A stretch of DNA of 64,000 nucleotides from Aquibacillus sediminis (GCF_005870085.1 NZ_SZNM01000012.1:48085-112084), one strand, 5' to 3'; counted from the first letter of the stretch, positions 35,441 to 44,488 are shown. Made by a program: numbers and translations. Notes: generated by a model not told the origin, from the sequence alone.

Positions 35441-36117
35441 GAGGAAATAGAATCTTTCCATTTAGTATGAATGGAAAAAAGTTACCGGTTCCTCTAATTC
35501 ATTCCTTATAAAAAAGAGTCATAGCACTAGCATACTATTGGTTATGTTGGTTTGTAAGGGAAATGTCACTCAGTGGGGATTTATGTTCTATCCCCACTGG
35601 TGTTAGTTGGATCATTCGGGGAGGGAAAGCAAAAGGTAACGTCTCATTTCATGTTTTGATGCGGGAACCTTACGGACAGTTACACCGGGATGATAGTAAA
35701 AAAAGTCTAATCCTCCGAGGAATTAGACTTTTAGTGGTACGTAATCACGCCTGTTTATGGGTACTATTTTCTAAATGGAAGCGGGCCCTCACTCCACTAT
35801 TTAACAAAATACCCTCGTTTTGAAGTGCGATGCGGTTTCTCATTCCGCTATTTGCCATTTTATTAACCTTTTATACCACTTTTAGACTGATTAGCGGAAT
35901 CACGAACCGCTTACACCCGGATTAAAGCTATTTTCCTTGAATTAGCGGAACCACAAACCGGTTCATCTTACAATCCGGTCCCGCATTCCGTTATTTAACA
36001 AGGTACCCCATTTCAAGGTGCGACTAGGTCTTTATTTCGCCTTTCTTCATCTTACCTATTACGTCGTAGTGTATCGTTATTGCGTCCAAGCAACATTCTT
36101 TTAGAAATCAGCCTACA
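35441..36117. repeat. gene-free spacer with hairpins and TTAGCGGAATCA repeats, cluster 2
   Basis: Directly after the xylanase a TTTCCATT/AATGGAAA hairpin and, at 35704-35733, an AGTCTAATCCTC/GAATTAGACTTTT terminator-like stem. From about 35777 to 35995 several copies of the 22-base unit also seen at 10298-10515 alternate in orientation (for example ATTAGCGGAATCACGAACCGC near 35889). An 86-codon open frame at 35563 looks spurious. Confidence 0.7.
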
Positions 36118-36627
36118 TCACTTACTTTCAATCCATTCTTTACTTGGCACCTCATCAATGGCGTATTTTCCTTCATGATGATTTACCATTAAACCTCGAA
36201 CTTTTACATAGGAAGGTACGAATAGGTGATGACGAATGATCGAAACACTCTTTTCGATTTGTTCACTGGCATTTCCTTCCCCATTGAGCCACTCCCCGAC
36301 AGTATCAAAAGGGAATTTTGGTATGCAATTTTTAAAAACATAATCCAATGTTTGTATCCCATCTTTCATGGAATCAAGCTGCCTTTGTAGATGAACGGAA
36401 GCAGTGCTGTTTTCACTTTTCCCAACAACAAAAATGTCCTCTACATTGTACTGTTCCATAGCAATAATAATCGATCTCATGATTTCTCCATAAGGATGTG
36501 TGAGGATAGGACCATAGGTTTGTATCGTCAACATGTTTTCAGGTTTCACATTCGTCACTTCTTGAAGATTTAGCTCCAACCCGTTTTCCATGTTTGTTAA
36601 AAATATTGCCTTTTTACCAAAATCCAT
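36118..36627 (-). CDS. Carbonic-anhydrase-like protein (YbcF-like) lacking zinc ligands
   Basis: A 169-residue protein resembling beta-type carbonic anhydrases in fold and in genomic place (YbcF of Bacillus subtilis lies with the DabA homologue). The usual zinc set (CxDxR and HxxC) is not present: the corresponding stretches read AIFLTNMENG and IFVVGKSENS, with no Cys in either. The only Cys is in NCIPKFPF. It is therefore probably not a hydratase and may be a regulatory or structural partner of DabAB. Start at 36627 after AAGGAG. Last gene of the dabB-dabA cluster. Confidence 0.75.
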   Translation of the reverse strand: MDFGKKAIFLTNMENGLELNLQEVTNVKPENMLTIQTYGPILTHPYGEIMRSIIIAMEQYNVEDIFVVGKSENSTASVHLQRQLDSMKDGIQTLDYVFKNCIPKFPFDTVGEWLNGEGNASEQIEKSVSIIRHHLFVPSYVKVRGLMVNHHEGKYAIDEVPSKEWIESK

Positions 36628-36684
36628 AAAGTACACTCCTTCGCTATGTTTAAAAGTCCTCGGTTGAATGAAAATTAGGTGCAA

Positions 36685-39303
36685 TTACCAATTAATCCAG
36701 CGTCCATCCGGGTCAATACTAGCAAGACGAACCCAACCATTTTGAACTTTTTCTTTAAATGCAGAATCAATACTTAATAGCCGTTTTATATTTTCTGTCG
36801 GTGCTTGAATCACAATAAGCAAACGAAGAGGAGCATGATATGCCTCATGATCGGATTGCATGACAGATTGCCAAGGTAGCCCGGCTAACAGATCACTTGC
36901 ATTTCCCTGCATTACCCCAAGACCTGCTGTAACGGTTTGTGTTGCTTTATTTCCACTCCCATAATAATGAGGTGCTACCGTTGAAGCGTAATATTGTAGA
37001 TTAATCCATTGGCTCACCGTTCCTGGTCCGGCAATGATGTTAGCTAGGAGGTCACCACTTTCACCTTGTTTCCAATCATAGTTATGAAGGAAGGCTCTCC
37101 CTTCCAAGTCACAATGCTCGGTTAGTTCACGTTGGCCAATAATAAAAGAGGCATTACGAGCTAATCCCCATTCAGGACGGATCTCACTCCAATCTTCTGC
37201 AAATCGGTGTGCCTCAGCCTGTGGATTTTTTAGGTTCGATTGGACATTCGGTAATTGGCCTAGACGCTCTTCATTTGCATTTCGGCTAACGTTTGGCATA
37301 ACAGCTTCGATCCGATCAAATGCTTCTTGAGCTGCTTCTGTAAGTTCAGGAACATAAACCCACTCTAATTCATCCACCGTTGTGTTATGCTCAGCGGCTG
37401 CGAAAACAGTATCCTCTGGGATTTCAATTCCTTCAGAAGAAAGCCCTTGTCTTACTTCTGGCAGGTTACATAAAGTAGCTAAAACTCTTGCATTGAATCC
37501 ACCAGCTGCTCCACCACAGGCACCACATTCAAGAGAGGCTGCATAAGGATTGTTAATACTTTGACTCCCATGTCCGCATATGACGACTAATGGGGCGAAT
37601 TTGTTTAATCCCATCAATTTCAATGCTTGGTGCGCATAATTGACTTTTTCTTGTTCAGAAAAACCAACCGGTAACTCCCCGTCTGTATGGTGCACATCAT
37701 GTAGCGTTAGTTTTGTATCCGGTTTGTGCAACCACGTCTTACGAAGGTTACGAATGAAACGATCTGCCTTTCTTGGCACAAAGCTACGTGCTACCATTTG
37801 CAAACTAAGCCAAGGTCCGCTCAGCTCAGGTAAAAGTAAGCTCGCTAGTACATTCTGTTTCATCTTTTTAAATGTATAGCTTATCGAATGAACCGTCTGC
37901 TTCCGTTGTTGGTAGGATGTTAATTCCGTTTCATCGGCGAATTCCTTTATTTTGTGCTGTGGCTTTAAGATGACCGGTAAGGAAGCATGACTGTGATTAC
38001 TTCCTAGTTCACTAGTTGCAATCGGTACTCCAAAGAAACCAGCAATCCCGATCGTTTCAAACGGTCCTTCTTGTTCAAGTTGACGACGAAAAGGCTCTGA
38101 TCGTACATCAATACAAAATGCTAATTGAGCTAATGCCGATTTTTCACTGTTAGTCTCCTGTTGTTTAGAAATAAGTTGCTGCCTTAATTGATAGGCATGT
38201 GTTTGTTCCCAAGCTTCTAACCAAATTTTCCTACGTGTCATCTCATCAAAGCTGTAGGCAAATGATAAATAATTGTTTTGTTCAGCAGCCGACATTTGGT
38301 CCCATTCCTCCATGGTAAGCTCTCCCCAGTGGATCCAAGCTGCTAAAAGAGGAGTGATCGAAACTTTTTTCTCTGATAACTGATGTGGCAATGGAAGGGA
38401 AGGCTTTAGGAGCGCCCACTCCATCGAAATTCGAACTGCTAAATATTCTGTTAAGAGTGTATCTGCACCGTTCGATTGTTGGGAATGCCAAAGCATCATT
38501 CCTGCCCACCCAGGTAAAGAAAGCAGATGACCTTCCAGATAAGCCTGGATTTGTGACCCTGAAATATTTAGTGCAGATAATGCTTGTTTTAAACCGTTGT
38601 GTGCATCTTGTGGCCAATCTTTTAGTCGTTGGCGCTGCTTTTTACTAAGTGATGGATCATATGGAATAAGACGCTGCCATGCACGATAAAAACCTTCGTC
38701 ACGGTTTGGCATCGACCAACCTGCCTGGGAGTCATCAAGAAATAATTTACACCACTTGATAACATGATAATCAAGAATTGCACTCAATCTTTCACCATCT
38801 TCATTCTCTACATGCGAACTTAATGGCATGGAAAATTTCTCGATTCGATCCGGATAAAGCCCACTAATTTCCTTTCCTACTTTTTCCAATTCATCTGATG
38901 CTAACAGGTCGGAAGGTAGTGGCTCTAGTGTTAGGGCAGCACGACAAAATCGCTCCGCAACATCCCGTGGGATATGAAACGAATGGGTATCAAGCCAACG
39001 TTCTAGCCCTTTTTTCACAAAGTCTTCATCAATCTCCCCTTTCTTCTTTGCCGAAAGGATCATGGAAGTACTTGGGTATAGATCCACATCATTCGTATGT
39101 TTTAACCTTTTGGCAACTTGATCAAAAGGTTGGTTTTCAAGTCCCATCCACGGATGACGTGCTGCAAACGTAGAAATAGGCCAAAGAGGTGCAATCACCC
39201 GGCTAGCAGATTCAACGAACACGTTTATATCACTTTCTTGAAAATCATGATTGAGATCTTTGTTTTTCACATTTTCTTTTGTTAATACAGATGTTAGGCC
39301 CAT
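36685..39303 (-). CDS. dabA: DabA, inorganic-carbon transport subunit (DUF2309/YbcC)
   Basis: An 872-residue cytoplasmic subunit of the DAB complex, which couples an ion gradient to one-way hydration of CO2 to bicarbonate. The predicted zinc site is visible: C-x-D in FCIDVRSEP (about residue 396), and His and Cys in ICGHGSQSINNPYAASLECG (about 577-592), as in the carbonic-anhydrase-like centre of the family. Start follows GGAGG, 21 bases after dabB. Length normal. Paired with DabB and a YbcF-like protein; no rubisco genes are here, so heterotrophic bicarbonate supply is the likely use. Confidence 0.92.
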   Translation of the reverse strand: MGLTSVLTKENVKNKDLNHDFQESDINVFVESASRVIAPLWPISTFAARHPWMGLENQPFDQVAKRLKHTNDVDLYPSTSMILSAKKKGEIDEDFVKKGLERWLDTHSFHIPRDVAERFCRAALTLEPLPSDLLASDELEKVGKEISGLYPDRIEKFSMPLSSHVENEDGERLSAILDYHVIKWCKLFLDDSQAGWSMPNRDEGFYRAWQRLIPYDPSLSKKQRQRLKDWPQDAHNGLKQALSALNISGSQIQAYLEGHLLSLPGWAGMMLWHSQQSNGADTLLTEYLAVRISMEWALLKPSLPLPHQLSEKKVSITPLLAAWIHWGELTMEEWDQMSAAEQNNYLSFAYSFDEMTRRKIWLEAWEQTHAYQLRQQLISKQQETNSEKSALAQLAFCIDVRSEPFRRQLEQEGPFETIGIAGFFGVPIATSELGSNHSHASLPVILKPQHKIKEFADETELTSYQQRKQTVHSISYTFKKMKQNVLASLLLPELSGPWLSLQMVARSFVPRKADRFIRNLRKTWLHKPDTKLTLHDVHHTDGELPVGFSEQEKVNYAHQALKLMGLNKFAPLVVICGHGSQSINNPYAASLECGACGGAAGGFNARVLATLCNLPEVRQGLSSEGIEIPEDTVFAAAEHNTTVDELEWVYVPELTEAAQEAFDRIEAVMPNVSRNANEERLGQLPNVQSNLKNPQAEAHRFAEDWSEIRPEWGLARNASFIIGQRELTEHCDLEGRAFLHNYDWKQGESGDLLANIIAGPGTVSQWINLQYYASTVAPHYYGSGNKATQTVTAGLGVMQGNASDLLAGLPWQSVMQSDHEAYHAPLRLLIVIQAPTENIKRLLSIDSAFKEKVQNGWVRLASIDPDGRWINW

Positions 39304-39324
39304 TGATGAATTACCTCCTTATGA

Positions 39325-40842
39325 TCAAAATTGTTTCAGGTAGTTTGGATGACTTTCTACTGACTTTGTTTTTGCTTCCCCTAACCGGACTAACCAAAGA
39401 TAGAAAACAGCGAAGGAAGCAGAAGAAGAAGAACGATTATGCGCAACCCACCTACCGATCGCACTACCAAATACTAAGAGACATATGACAATAATGACAA
39501 CGGACATCGGAGGTTGAACACTATGATATGCAGTTGTATACAACCACTCATAGAAAAGGTTATGAATGATAACATAAACGGCTGCCACTCCTCCTATAAA
39601 GGATAAGCCAATCATTCGATTCATCTTCCCCTCTCCAAAAGCTACGAGCTGTGTCCAAGCAACGGACAAGGACCATCCTAAGATTAGCGCACTAATCCAC
39701 TGATACCCATCTCCAGGAGCCATGAACAAATAAGTCCCACCTACAAGGATACCTAAAGCCCGACCAGCTAGGATGCCTAAATAGGATGATTTCTCCTTAA
39801 CGCGAGGCAATGCTTCGTAACGACGTACTGCCGAACCAGCTTGCAGGAACAGGGTAGCCTTGAACAAACCATGTAGTAGAAGGTGAATAATGGCTGGTAT
39901 ATATGCACCTAATGCACACTGAATGAGCATAAATCCCATTTGTCCAATCGTGGAACCTACTAACTGACGTTTATAGTCAACCTGGACTAAACTAATTCCA
40001 GAGCCTATTAATACAGAAATACTTGCCAGAATTAGTAACACAATCGAAGCTAGACCACCATCAAAAAGGGGCGAAAGTCTAGTTAGCATAATCCCACCTG
40101 CATTTACTAACCCTGCGTGCATAATCGCAGAAACAGGTGTCGGAGCAACAACAGATTCAATTAACCACCTTTGGAAAGGCCACTGTGCTGCTGGAATGAT
40201 TACCGCTAGTACAATCAATAAATTAATCCCTGTTCTCTCCCATGCTTCAAATTGGGCTAGATTTTCATTTGTTAGAGCGAACGATAACTGCCATTGACCT
40301 GTGATTTGATTAAGCCAAATCATCGCAAATAATAATGAAAACCAACTCAAGGCAAATAGGATCCCGGTAATCTTAGCTGCATGACTCGCTACTTTCCATC
40401 CACTGTTTAATCTGATCAGCATGGTTAAACCGACTAGCGTTGCTCCCCAAGTGATCACCATCAAGCGAAGGTCACCACTTAACCATACAATCGAAGCAGC
40501 ACCTGTAATGAATGTGAATAGCGCGAAATACTTACGATAAGCGCGATCCCCCATCAAGTAACGAACAGAAAATCGTTGAATGATTAAACCGATTAAAAGG
40601 ACAAAGAAAGCCATTAGCCAAGCTAAGGTATCTAGGTACCAAGGACCAACCACTTCATTCACACTCGTATTAACGAGAGCAACTAGAGAAACCAACGGCG
40701 GTAACGCAGCGATCGCAATATGAATGCGAACATAACTCAATGGTACCCGCGGAGATAAAAACAAGAGACCACTTAACGCAGCAGTTATAAGTGCAATAAA
40801 AAATAAAGTAATCATTGGTGATGATAATAGTGAAACGAACAT
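39325..40842 (-). CDS. dabB: DabB, NuoL/MrpA-like ion-translocating membrane subunit
   Basis: A 505-residue membrane protein with about 14 helices of the complex I NuoL/antiporter type, the partner of DabA. Landmarks are WATLVGLTMLIRLNSGWK, PFQRWLIESVVAPTPVSAIMHAGLVNAGGIML (the conserved antiporter core) and HLLLHGLFKATLFLQAGSAV with Lys and His in a proton path. AAGGGAG precedes the ATG. First gene of dabB-dabA-ybcF. A strong terminator (40922-40988) lies 80 bases upstream, inside what seems to be a long leader. Confidence 0.92.
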   Translation of the reverse strand: MFVSLLSSPMITLFFIALITAALSGLLFLSPRVPLSYVRIHIAIAALPPLVSLVALVNTSVNEVVGPWYLDTLAWLMAFFVLLIGLIIQRFSVRYLMGDRAYRKYFALFTFITGAASIVWLSGDLRLMVITWGATLVGLTMLIRLNSGWKVASHAAKITGILFALSWFSLLFAMIWLNQITGQWQLSFALTNENLAQFEAWERTGINLLIVLAVIIPAAQWPFQRWLIESVVAPTPVSAIMHAGLVNAGGIMLTRLSPLFDGGLASIVLLILASISVLIGSGISLVQVDYKRQLVGSTIGQMGFMLIQCALGAYIPAIIHLLLHGLFKATLFLQAGSAVRRYEALPRVKEKSSYLGILAGRALGILVGGTYLFMAPGDGYQWISALILGWSLSVAWTQLVAFGEGKMNRMIGLSFIGGVAAVYVIIHNLFYEWLYTTAYHSVQPPMSVVIIVICLLVFGSAIGRWVAHNRSSSSASFAVFYLWLVRLGEAKTKSVESHPNYLKQF

Positions 40843-40921
40843 AGTTATTCTCCCTTCTGGAGCGTTTTAAAAGTATCTTTTAAGCCAAGTATTCTGGTCG
40901 ATTTAACAAGATTTTTTTCTA

Positions 40922-40988
40922 ATAAAAAAACCGACAACTTCAAGGTTCAATGATTATATAAAAATCACTGAACCCTGAAAATTGCCGG
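40922..40988 (-). terminator. terminator in the leader upstream of dabB
   Basis: On the minus strand CCGGCAATTTTCAGGGTTCA pairs with TGAACCTTGAAGTTGTCGG and is followed by TTTTTTT. If transcription begins at the promoter near 41252-41280, this stem would end most transcripts before dabB unless opened, as in attenuation. It could also simply end transcripts from the accessory region. Confidence 0.75.
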
Positions 40989-41251
40989 TTTCATTTCAAC
41001 TAACTTTAACGAAGTTTTTTGAAAAGCTACCTTTTTTAGGTCATAGAATATATGTCTATTATTCACTTCTAAGTAAAAAGCCAGCAGCTCTCATTCTATA
41101 CACTAGAATATAAAGTTTACCGATGGATTTTCCTTCTTATATGGTTCATGCTTTTTCATTCAGTCAATATTAGGAAAATATTAACAGAATGCTAAAGCCC
41201 ATATCGGTTAGAAGTTAACATAAACAATTGTCAGTTATTAAGTTACTATAT

Positions 41252-41280
41252 AAGATATAACTAATTTAGGAAATTGTCAA
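41252..41280 (-). promoter_or_regulatory. candidate dabB promoter
   Basis: On the minus strand TTGACA (41275-41280), a 17-base spacer and TATCTT (41252-41257). It would give a leader of about 400 nt. I found no recognised riboswitch in 40989-41245 and no gene in 40843-41568. Confidence 0.45.
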
Positions 41281-41354
41281 GATGTGGGTAATGGAGAATG
41301 GAGTTGGTCACCTCATGCGGATAAATCTGCAGTCCTTGAGTGCATTCGTCTATA

Positions 41355-41430
41355 CAGCTACTCAGAAAATTTTACATAAAATTCAAACAATTAATTTTTA
41401 ATGCACGCCCCCCATTAGTTGGACAGCTAG
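41355..41430. repeat. left-most spacer fragment and IS-end-like sequence
   Basis: 41358-41398 (ACAGCTACTCAGAAAATTTT, then CATAAAATTCAAACAATT) is a diverged copy of the spacer found at 45325, 47330 and 49200. It runs straight into TGCACGCCCCCCATTAGTTG (41401-41421), which resembles the terminal repeat of IS3/IS150-group elements. No transposase or second end is visible. Confidence 0.4.
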
Positions 41431-41568
41431 AAATTTTAAAAACAGTAAGCATAGAAGTGAACCTCCTATACTTGCTGTTAGTTATTTGATTGAATTGTTA
41501 ATTCCTCATTATTTTAACATTTCCTTCAATTATTGAAACAATCTAATCCAATGATACCAAGCAATGAG

Positions 41569-41757
41569 CTAATTAGATCCATTAACCATTATGTTCTTAT
41601 TCAACAAAAAAACTTTCTCCAATTTCTTAAGAATAGCTTCATATGTAATACTCTCTCTATCAAGATCGTGATTATGTAATGCACCTATATGTCGTTTCCA
41701 TTCAGAACTATGTACAAAAATAATTTTAAAGGTTCGCGCAACAGAAGGCTTTAACAA
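41569..41757 (-). CDS. Possible small protein of unknown function
   Basis: A 62-residue frame with TTG start behind GAAGGAG (six-base spacing). Sequence is hydrophilic with a plausible helical second half (YEAILKKLEKVFLL) but shows no signal peptide or known motif. It could be a remnant. It is the first member of the accessory array. Confidence 0.4.
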   Translation of the reverse strand: MLKPSVARTFKIIFVHSSEWKRHIGALHNHDLDRESITYEAILKKLEKVFLLNKNIMVNGSN

Positions 41758-41867
41758 TCCAGTCTCCTTCCATTATTCAATAACAACATTAAATTTATTT
41801 CTTGGTTGCTGACTAGTTAATGATAGTAACTGAAAAATCATATAACCAGTGTTTACGCCGACTGATG

Positions 41868-42047
41868 CTAATAAATATTTTCGCTATTATCTAACCTATC
41901 CATGAGTTTGTCTAATTTTTTTGAAATTCTTATAAGTAATACGATGATATGAATGAAAAAACCAATTACAATTCCAACTATTGGTGCGAAAATTCCAGCA
42001 AAAAAAATTGCGATTATGGTTGGTAATATGTATCCAAGAGCTATCAT
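41868..42047 (-). CDS. Small membrane protein
   Basis: About 59 residues. A long hydrophobic stretch with paired glycines (ILPTIIAIFFAGIFAPIVGI, then VIGFFIHIIVLLI) forms probably two helices, followed by an amphipathic tail (RISKKLDKLMDRLDN). ATG at 42047 follows AGGAGGAAAATAGT. Family not recognised; the tail resembles small holin-like or phage-shock-like helices only in general style. Confidence 0.65.
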   Translation of the reverse strand: MIALGYILPTIIAIFFAGIFAPIVGIVIGFFIHIIVLLIRISKKLDKLMDRLDNSENIY

Positions 42048-42110
42048 ACTATTTTCCTCCTTTAAATTCATGAAAACTTAAACACTCTAATGCAAATATC
42101 TACAAAAGAA

Positions 42111-42134
42111 GCATTACCGTTCTTGCGGTAATGC
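42111..42134. repeat. spacer hairpin GCATTACCG...CGGTAATGC, copy 1
   Basis: A perfect 9-bp stem around a 6-base loop, followed on the plus strand by ATTCTTTACTTTAAGTT. Related hairpins with the same core and the same flank occur at 59030, 61660 and 63728. Confidence 0.75.
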
Positions 42135-42158
42135 ATTCTTTACTTTAAGTTAAAAAAA

Positions 42159-42695
42159 TCACAAGAAATTTCTTTGTTTATTGTATAGAATTTCATCCAG
42201 AGAATTATATGCAATATAAGAAACATCACTTAATTCTCTCTCTACAACCGTATAATAAATTCTTGTTCCTTTATTAGTTGTAAATCTATTTAGTGTTCTT
42301 TCATTATTCACTTCACTTGATTTATAAGCTATGTCATCTATTTCTTCATCCATCACAATTCCCATTAAACAATAATAAAGGACATCACCGTCAACAATTA
42401 TAGGAACTTCCGAAGTACTAAAGCCTTCCACATTATCATTAACTGAAAATAACCGCCCCGAACTGTCATCTAATCTCCATCCAAATATACCTTTATAAGC
42501 AAAATTAAAGCTAATTTCTCCCTTTTTCTCCTCCATAAAAACCATGGCTGTTTTGCTGTCCAGCATTTCAGTTAGAAAAATATTATCCCACCCATTTTTT
42601 TCAACTGTCTCCTCAATAGAAGAAGAAAATATTCCAGTCCAATTTATGATAAATAAGATAAATAGTATAAATATAAATAGCTTTACTCTTCGCAT
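42159..42695 (-). CDS. Membrane-anchored protein of unknown function
   Basis: A 178-residue protein with one N-terminal hydrophobic helix (LFIFILFILFIINWTGIF) and no lipobox Cys, so the rest is probably outside the cell. The soluble part holds DSKTAMVFMEEKKGEISF and NKGTRIYYTVVERELSDV, suggesting a mostly beta domain. AAGGGGAG precedes the ATG. The pattern of asking whether a value is TAMVFMEE recalls small Bacillus extracellular proteins, but I cannot name the family. Confidence 0.7.
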   Translation of the reverse strand: MRRVKLFIFILFILFIINWTGIFSSSIEETVEKNGWDNIFLTEMLDSKTAMVFMEEKKGEISFNFAYKGIFGWRLDDSSGRLFSVNDNVEGFSTSEVPIIVDGDVLYYCLMGIVMDEEIDDIAYKSSEVNNERTLNRFTTNKGTRIYYTVVERELSDVSYIAYNSLDEILYNKQRNFL

Positions 42696-42813
42696 ATGAC
42701 TCCCCTTATGTATATTAACTTGCTATGTAGTATTGTACTTTTATCAAAAATAACGATCCTTTGTTAGATTAACGCCTTTGTTTGTTGAACAAGCAATTTT
42801 ATTAAAAAGTTGC

Positions 42814-43347
42814 TTATTTCACCTCTGACTCAATGGTTGTAAATATCCTTGAATAAACATCTTTTATATTGGTTTCATTTTCAGTATCATTGTATAATCC
42901 ATAGCCCCAATAATTAAAAGTATCTTTTTCTTCACTTATAATACCTGTTGCATATGTTTGGTCTTCCATATTAGGGGCTTCTTCATAGGTCATATCATCA
43001 TATATAAATGGGATATATGATTTCTTTGATTCAATGAAGAAGACAGGTATTTTCAATTCCTTATACTCTTGTGCAAATTTGTTTTCCCCAGCTTGATCCA
43101 GATAGTGTTTCATAATGAAAACAGCATCGTACTCATTAGAAACCTTTGCAACATTTGATTCTAACTCGGTTAACGTTATGCTCTTAAAATTCACATTCTC
43201 CTCACGTACTTCAGGTATTTTACCTATTACACCAATAATCAAATCACTCCCTTCGTAAATAGGGGAGTCAACCTCATCTTCTGCTTTGCACCCCACTAAT
43301 AGTGAGAATAAAATTAAGAATCCTGTAAAAAAATATTTACTATTCAT
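42814..43347 (-). CDS. Putative lipoprotein
   Basis: A 177-residue protein with signal peptide and lipobox LVGC (start at 43347 behind AAAAGGGG). The mature part looks like an alpha/beta domain: SDLIIGVIGKIPEV, a regular helix, then YDAVFIMKHYLD and LKIPVFFIESKKSYIPF strands. This pattern hints at a Rossmann-like surface protein. No named family recognised. A sister in style to other lipoproteins of the array at 44489, 45841, 47768 and 50433. Confidence 0.72.
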   Translation of the reverse strand: MNSKYFFTGFLILFSLLVGCKAEDEVDSPIYEGSDLIIGVIGKIPEVREENVNFKSITLTELESNVAKVSNEYDAVFIMKHYLDQAGENKFAQEYKELKIPVFFIESKKSYIPFIYDDMTYEEAPNMEDQTYATGIISEEKDTFNYWGYGLYNDTENETNIKDVYSRIFTTIESEVK

Positions 43348-43453
43348 TGAAAAACCCCTTTTATTCAAGTCCTAATTTATATAGCTAACTTCATCTACAT
43401 AACTGCTTCAGCTGAATCCTTCTTGAGAATTAGAACCCGTTTATAGAAAATGT

Positions 43454-43729
43454 TTAATGATTTGAGGCAAAACCGAATTTAATTCCTTTTATTAACCAAA
43501 CAATTGCTGAAACAACTAACGGCAATACGATACTCCATGAACTTAAAGAAACAGAAGAATGATATAATCCCGAAAAAACAATATCCGTAATCATTGTTAA
43601 TACGAGTGTCACTAATGGCGCTAACCACCACTTGTTTGTTTTTAAATATACTATAAGTGCAGGTACAATCGTGATGATAGGGACTATGATTAACTGCCAT
43701 ATAAAACCGTCAATTACAAAGTCGCCCAT
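43454..43729 (-). CDS. Small three-helix membrane protein, duplicated unit (copy 1)
   Basis: A 91-residue protein with about three hydrophobic helices (FIWQLIIVPIITIVPALIVY, WLAPLVTLVLTMITDIVF, WSIVLPLVVSAIVWLI). ATG at 43729 follows AAGGAGGGG. A second copy at 61284-61559 has the same length and differs at only five residues by my comparison; flanking bases are also shared. It resembles DUF2651/YbeC-type small proteins in topology, but I cannot confirm that. Confidence 0.75.
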   Translation of the reverse strand: MGDFVIDGFIWQLIIVPIITIVPALIVYLKTNKWWLAPLVTLVLTMITDIVFSGLYHSSVSLSSWSIVLPLVVSAIVWLIKGIKFGFASNH

Positions 43730-43785
43730 GTAAAACCCCTCCTTCAAAATATGTATCCCGTTTGTCTAAGAGTAGTGTTATGATT

Positions 43786-43917
43786 TTACTTGTTTTTAAT
43801 TTCTTCTAATAAAGAAATTACCTTTTCATTTTGCTCTATTATCGTATCGTTTTGTTTTCTAAGTCTCGTAAAGTCGAATAAAAATACTATTAAAATTACT
43901 GCGATAAAAATAAGCAT
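43786..43917 (-). CDS. 43-residue single-helix protein with coiled-coil tail
   Basis: One N-terminal helix (MLIFIAVILIVFLFDF) then a charged heptad-like tail (TRLRKQNDTIIEQNEKVISL). GAGGTG lies six bases before the ATG (43915-43917). Very short but with good ribosome site and membrane pattern, in line with its neighbours. Confidence 0.62.
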   Translation of the reverse strand: MLIFIAVILIVFLFDFTRLRKQNDTIIEQNEKVISLLEEIKNK

Positions 43918-44053
43918 TCCGTTCACCTCGTATACTTTTTTGCACTTAATATTGTCTCAAAAATAATACTTAATTAACTTTTTCTCCCTTTAACAAAATA
44001 AATGCTGTATCTCTTATTCCAGATATGCATTCCGTTTGTTTAATAAGGTTTTA

Positions 44054-44386
44054 TTATTGTCCAACCTTTACTGGTCCAGTTTCAATTAACCATTTATCAA
44101 TGGCTTTAACTGAGAAATAGAACTCATTCCCAATCTTTATATATGGAATGAGGCTTTTTGTTACATCTTCACTAATAAGTAATTGAGTTTCCTCATCTGT
44201 AATTCCAAGATAGTCTCCTAATTCCGATTGCGTTAATAATGGTTCTTTTTTTGTCGTTTCCGTATAATTTTTTTCATTAACCATTTGCTCTCCATTATTA
44301 TGTAATCCACTTGAAATTAACCAGCTGCCAATGACAATAGCAATCGCTAATGAGAAAATTGACATAGCAATTAAATTATTTTTCAT
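44054..44386 (-). CDS. Membrane-anchored protein with excisionase-like HTH domain
   Basis: A 110-residue protein. A helix at 6-26 (AMSIFSLAIAIVIGSWLIS) is followed by a linker, then residues about 50-105 look like an excisionase/MerR-type winged helix: LTQSELGDYLGITDEETQLLI and IPYIKIGNEFYFSVKAIDKWL. With a short, basic N-terminus the helix should place this domain outside the cell, where it could not bind DNA; the fold may have been reused for protein binding. AAGGGGATTT precedes the ATG. Related small Bacillaceae proteins are unstudied as far as I know. Confidence 0.72.
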   Translation of the reverse strand: MKNNLIAMSIFSLAIAIVIGSWLISSGLHNNGEQMVNEKNYTETTKKEPLLTQSELGDYLGITDEETQLLISEDVTKSLIPYIKIGNEFYFSVKAIDKWLIETGPVKVGQ

Positions 44387-44488
44387 TTTGAAATCCCCTT
44401 CAAATTCTGTACGATAAGTTCCGCACTCATGACTAATTGTTGAAGTAGCAATTGCCTTGTTCCGCTATCGGCCCAGTTACTTGATAGT

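Noticed and set aside
35563..35823. An 86-codon plus-strand open frame after the xylanase
   Set aside because: It has no ribosome site, an odd composition, and runs through a terminator-like hairpin and into the repeat cluster.
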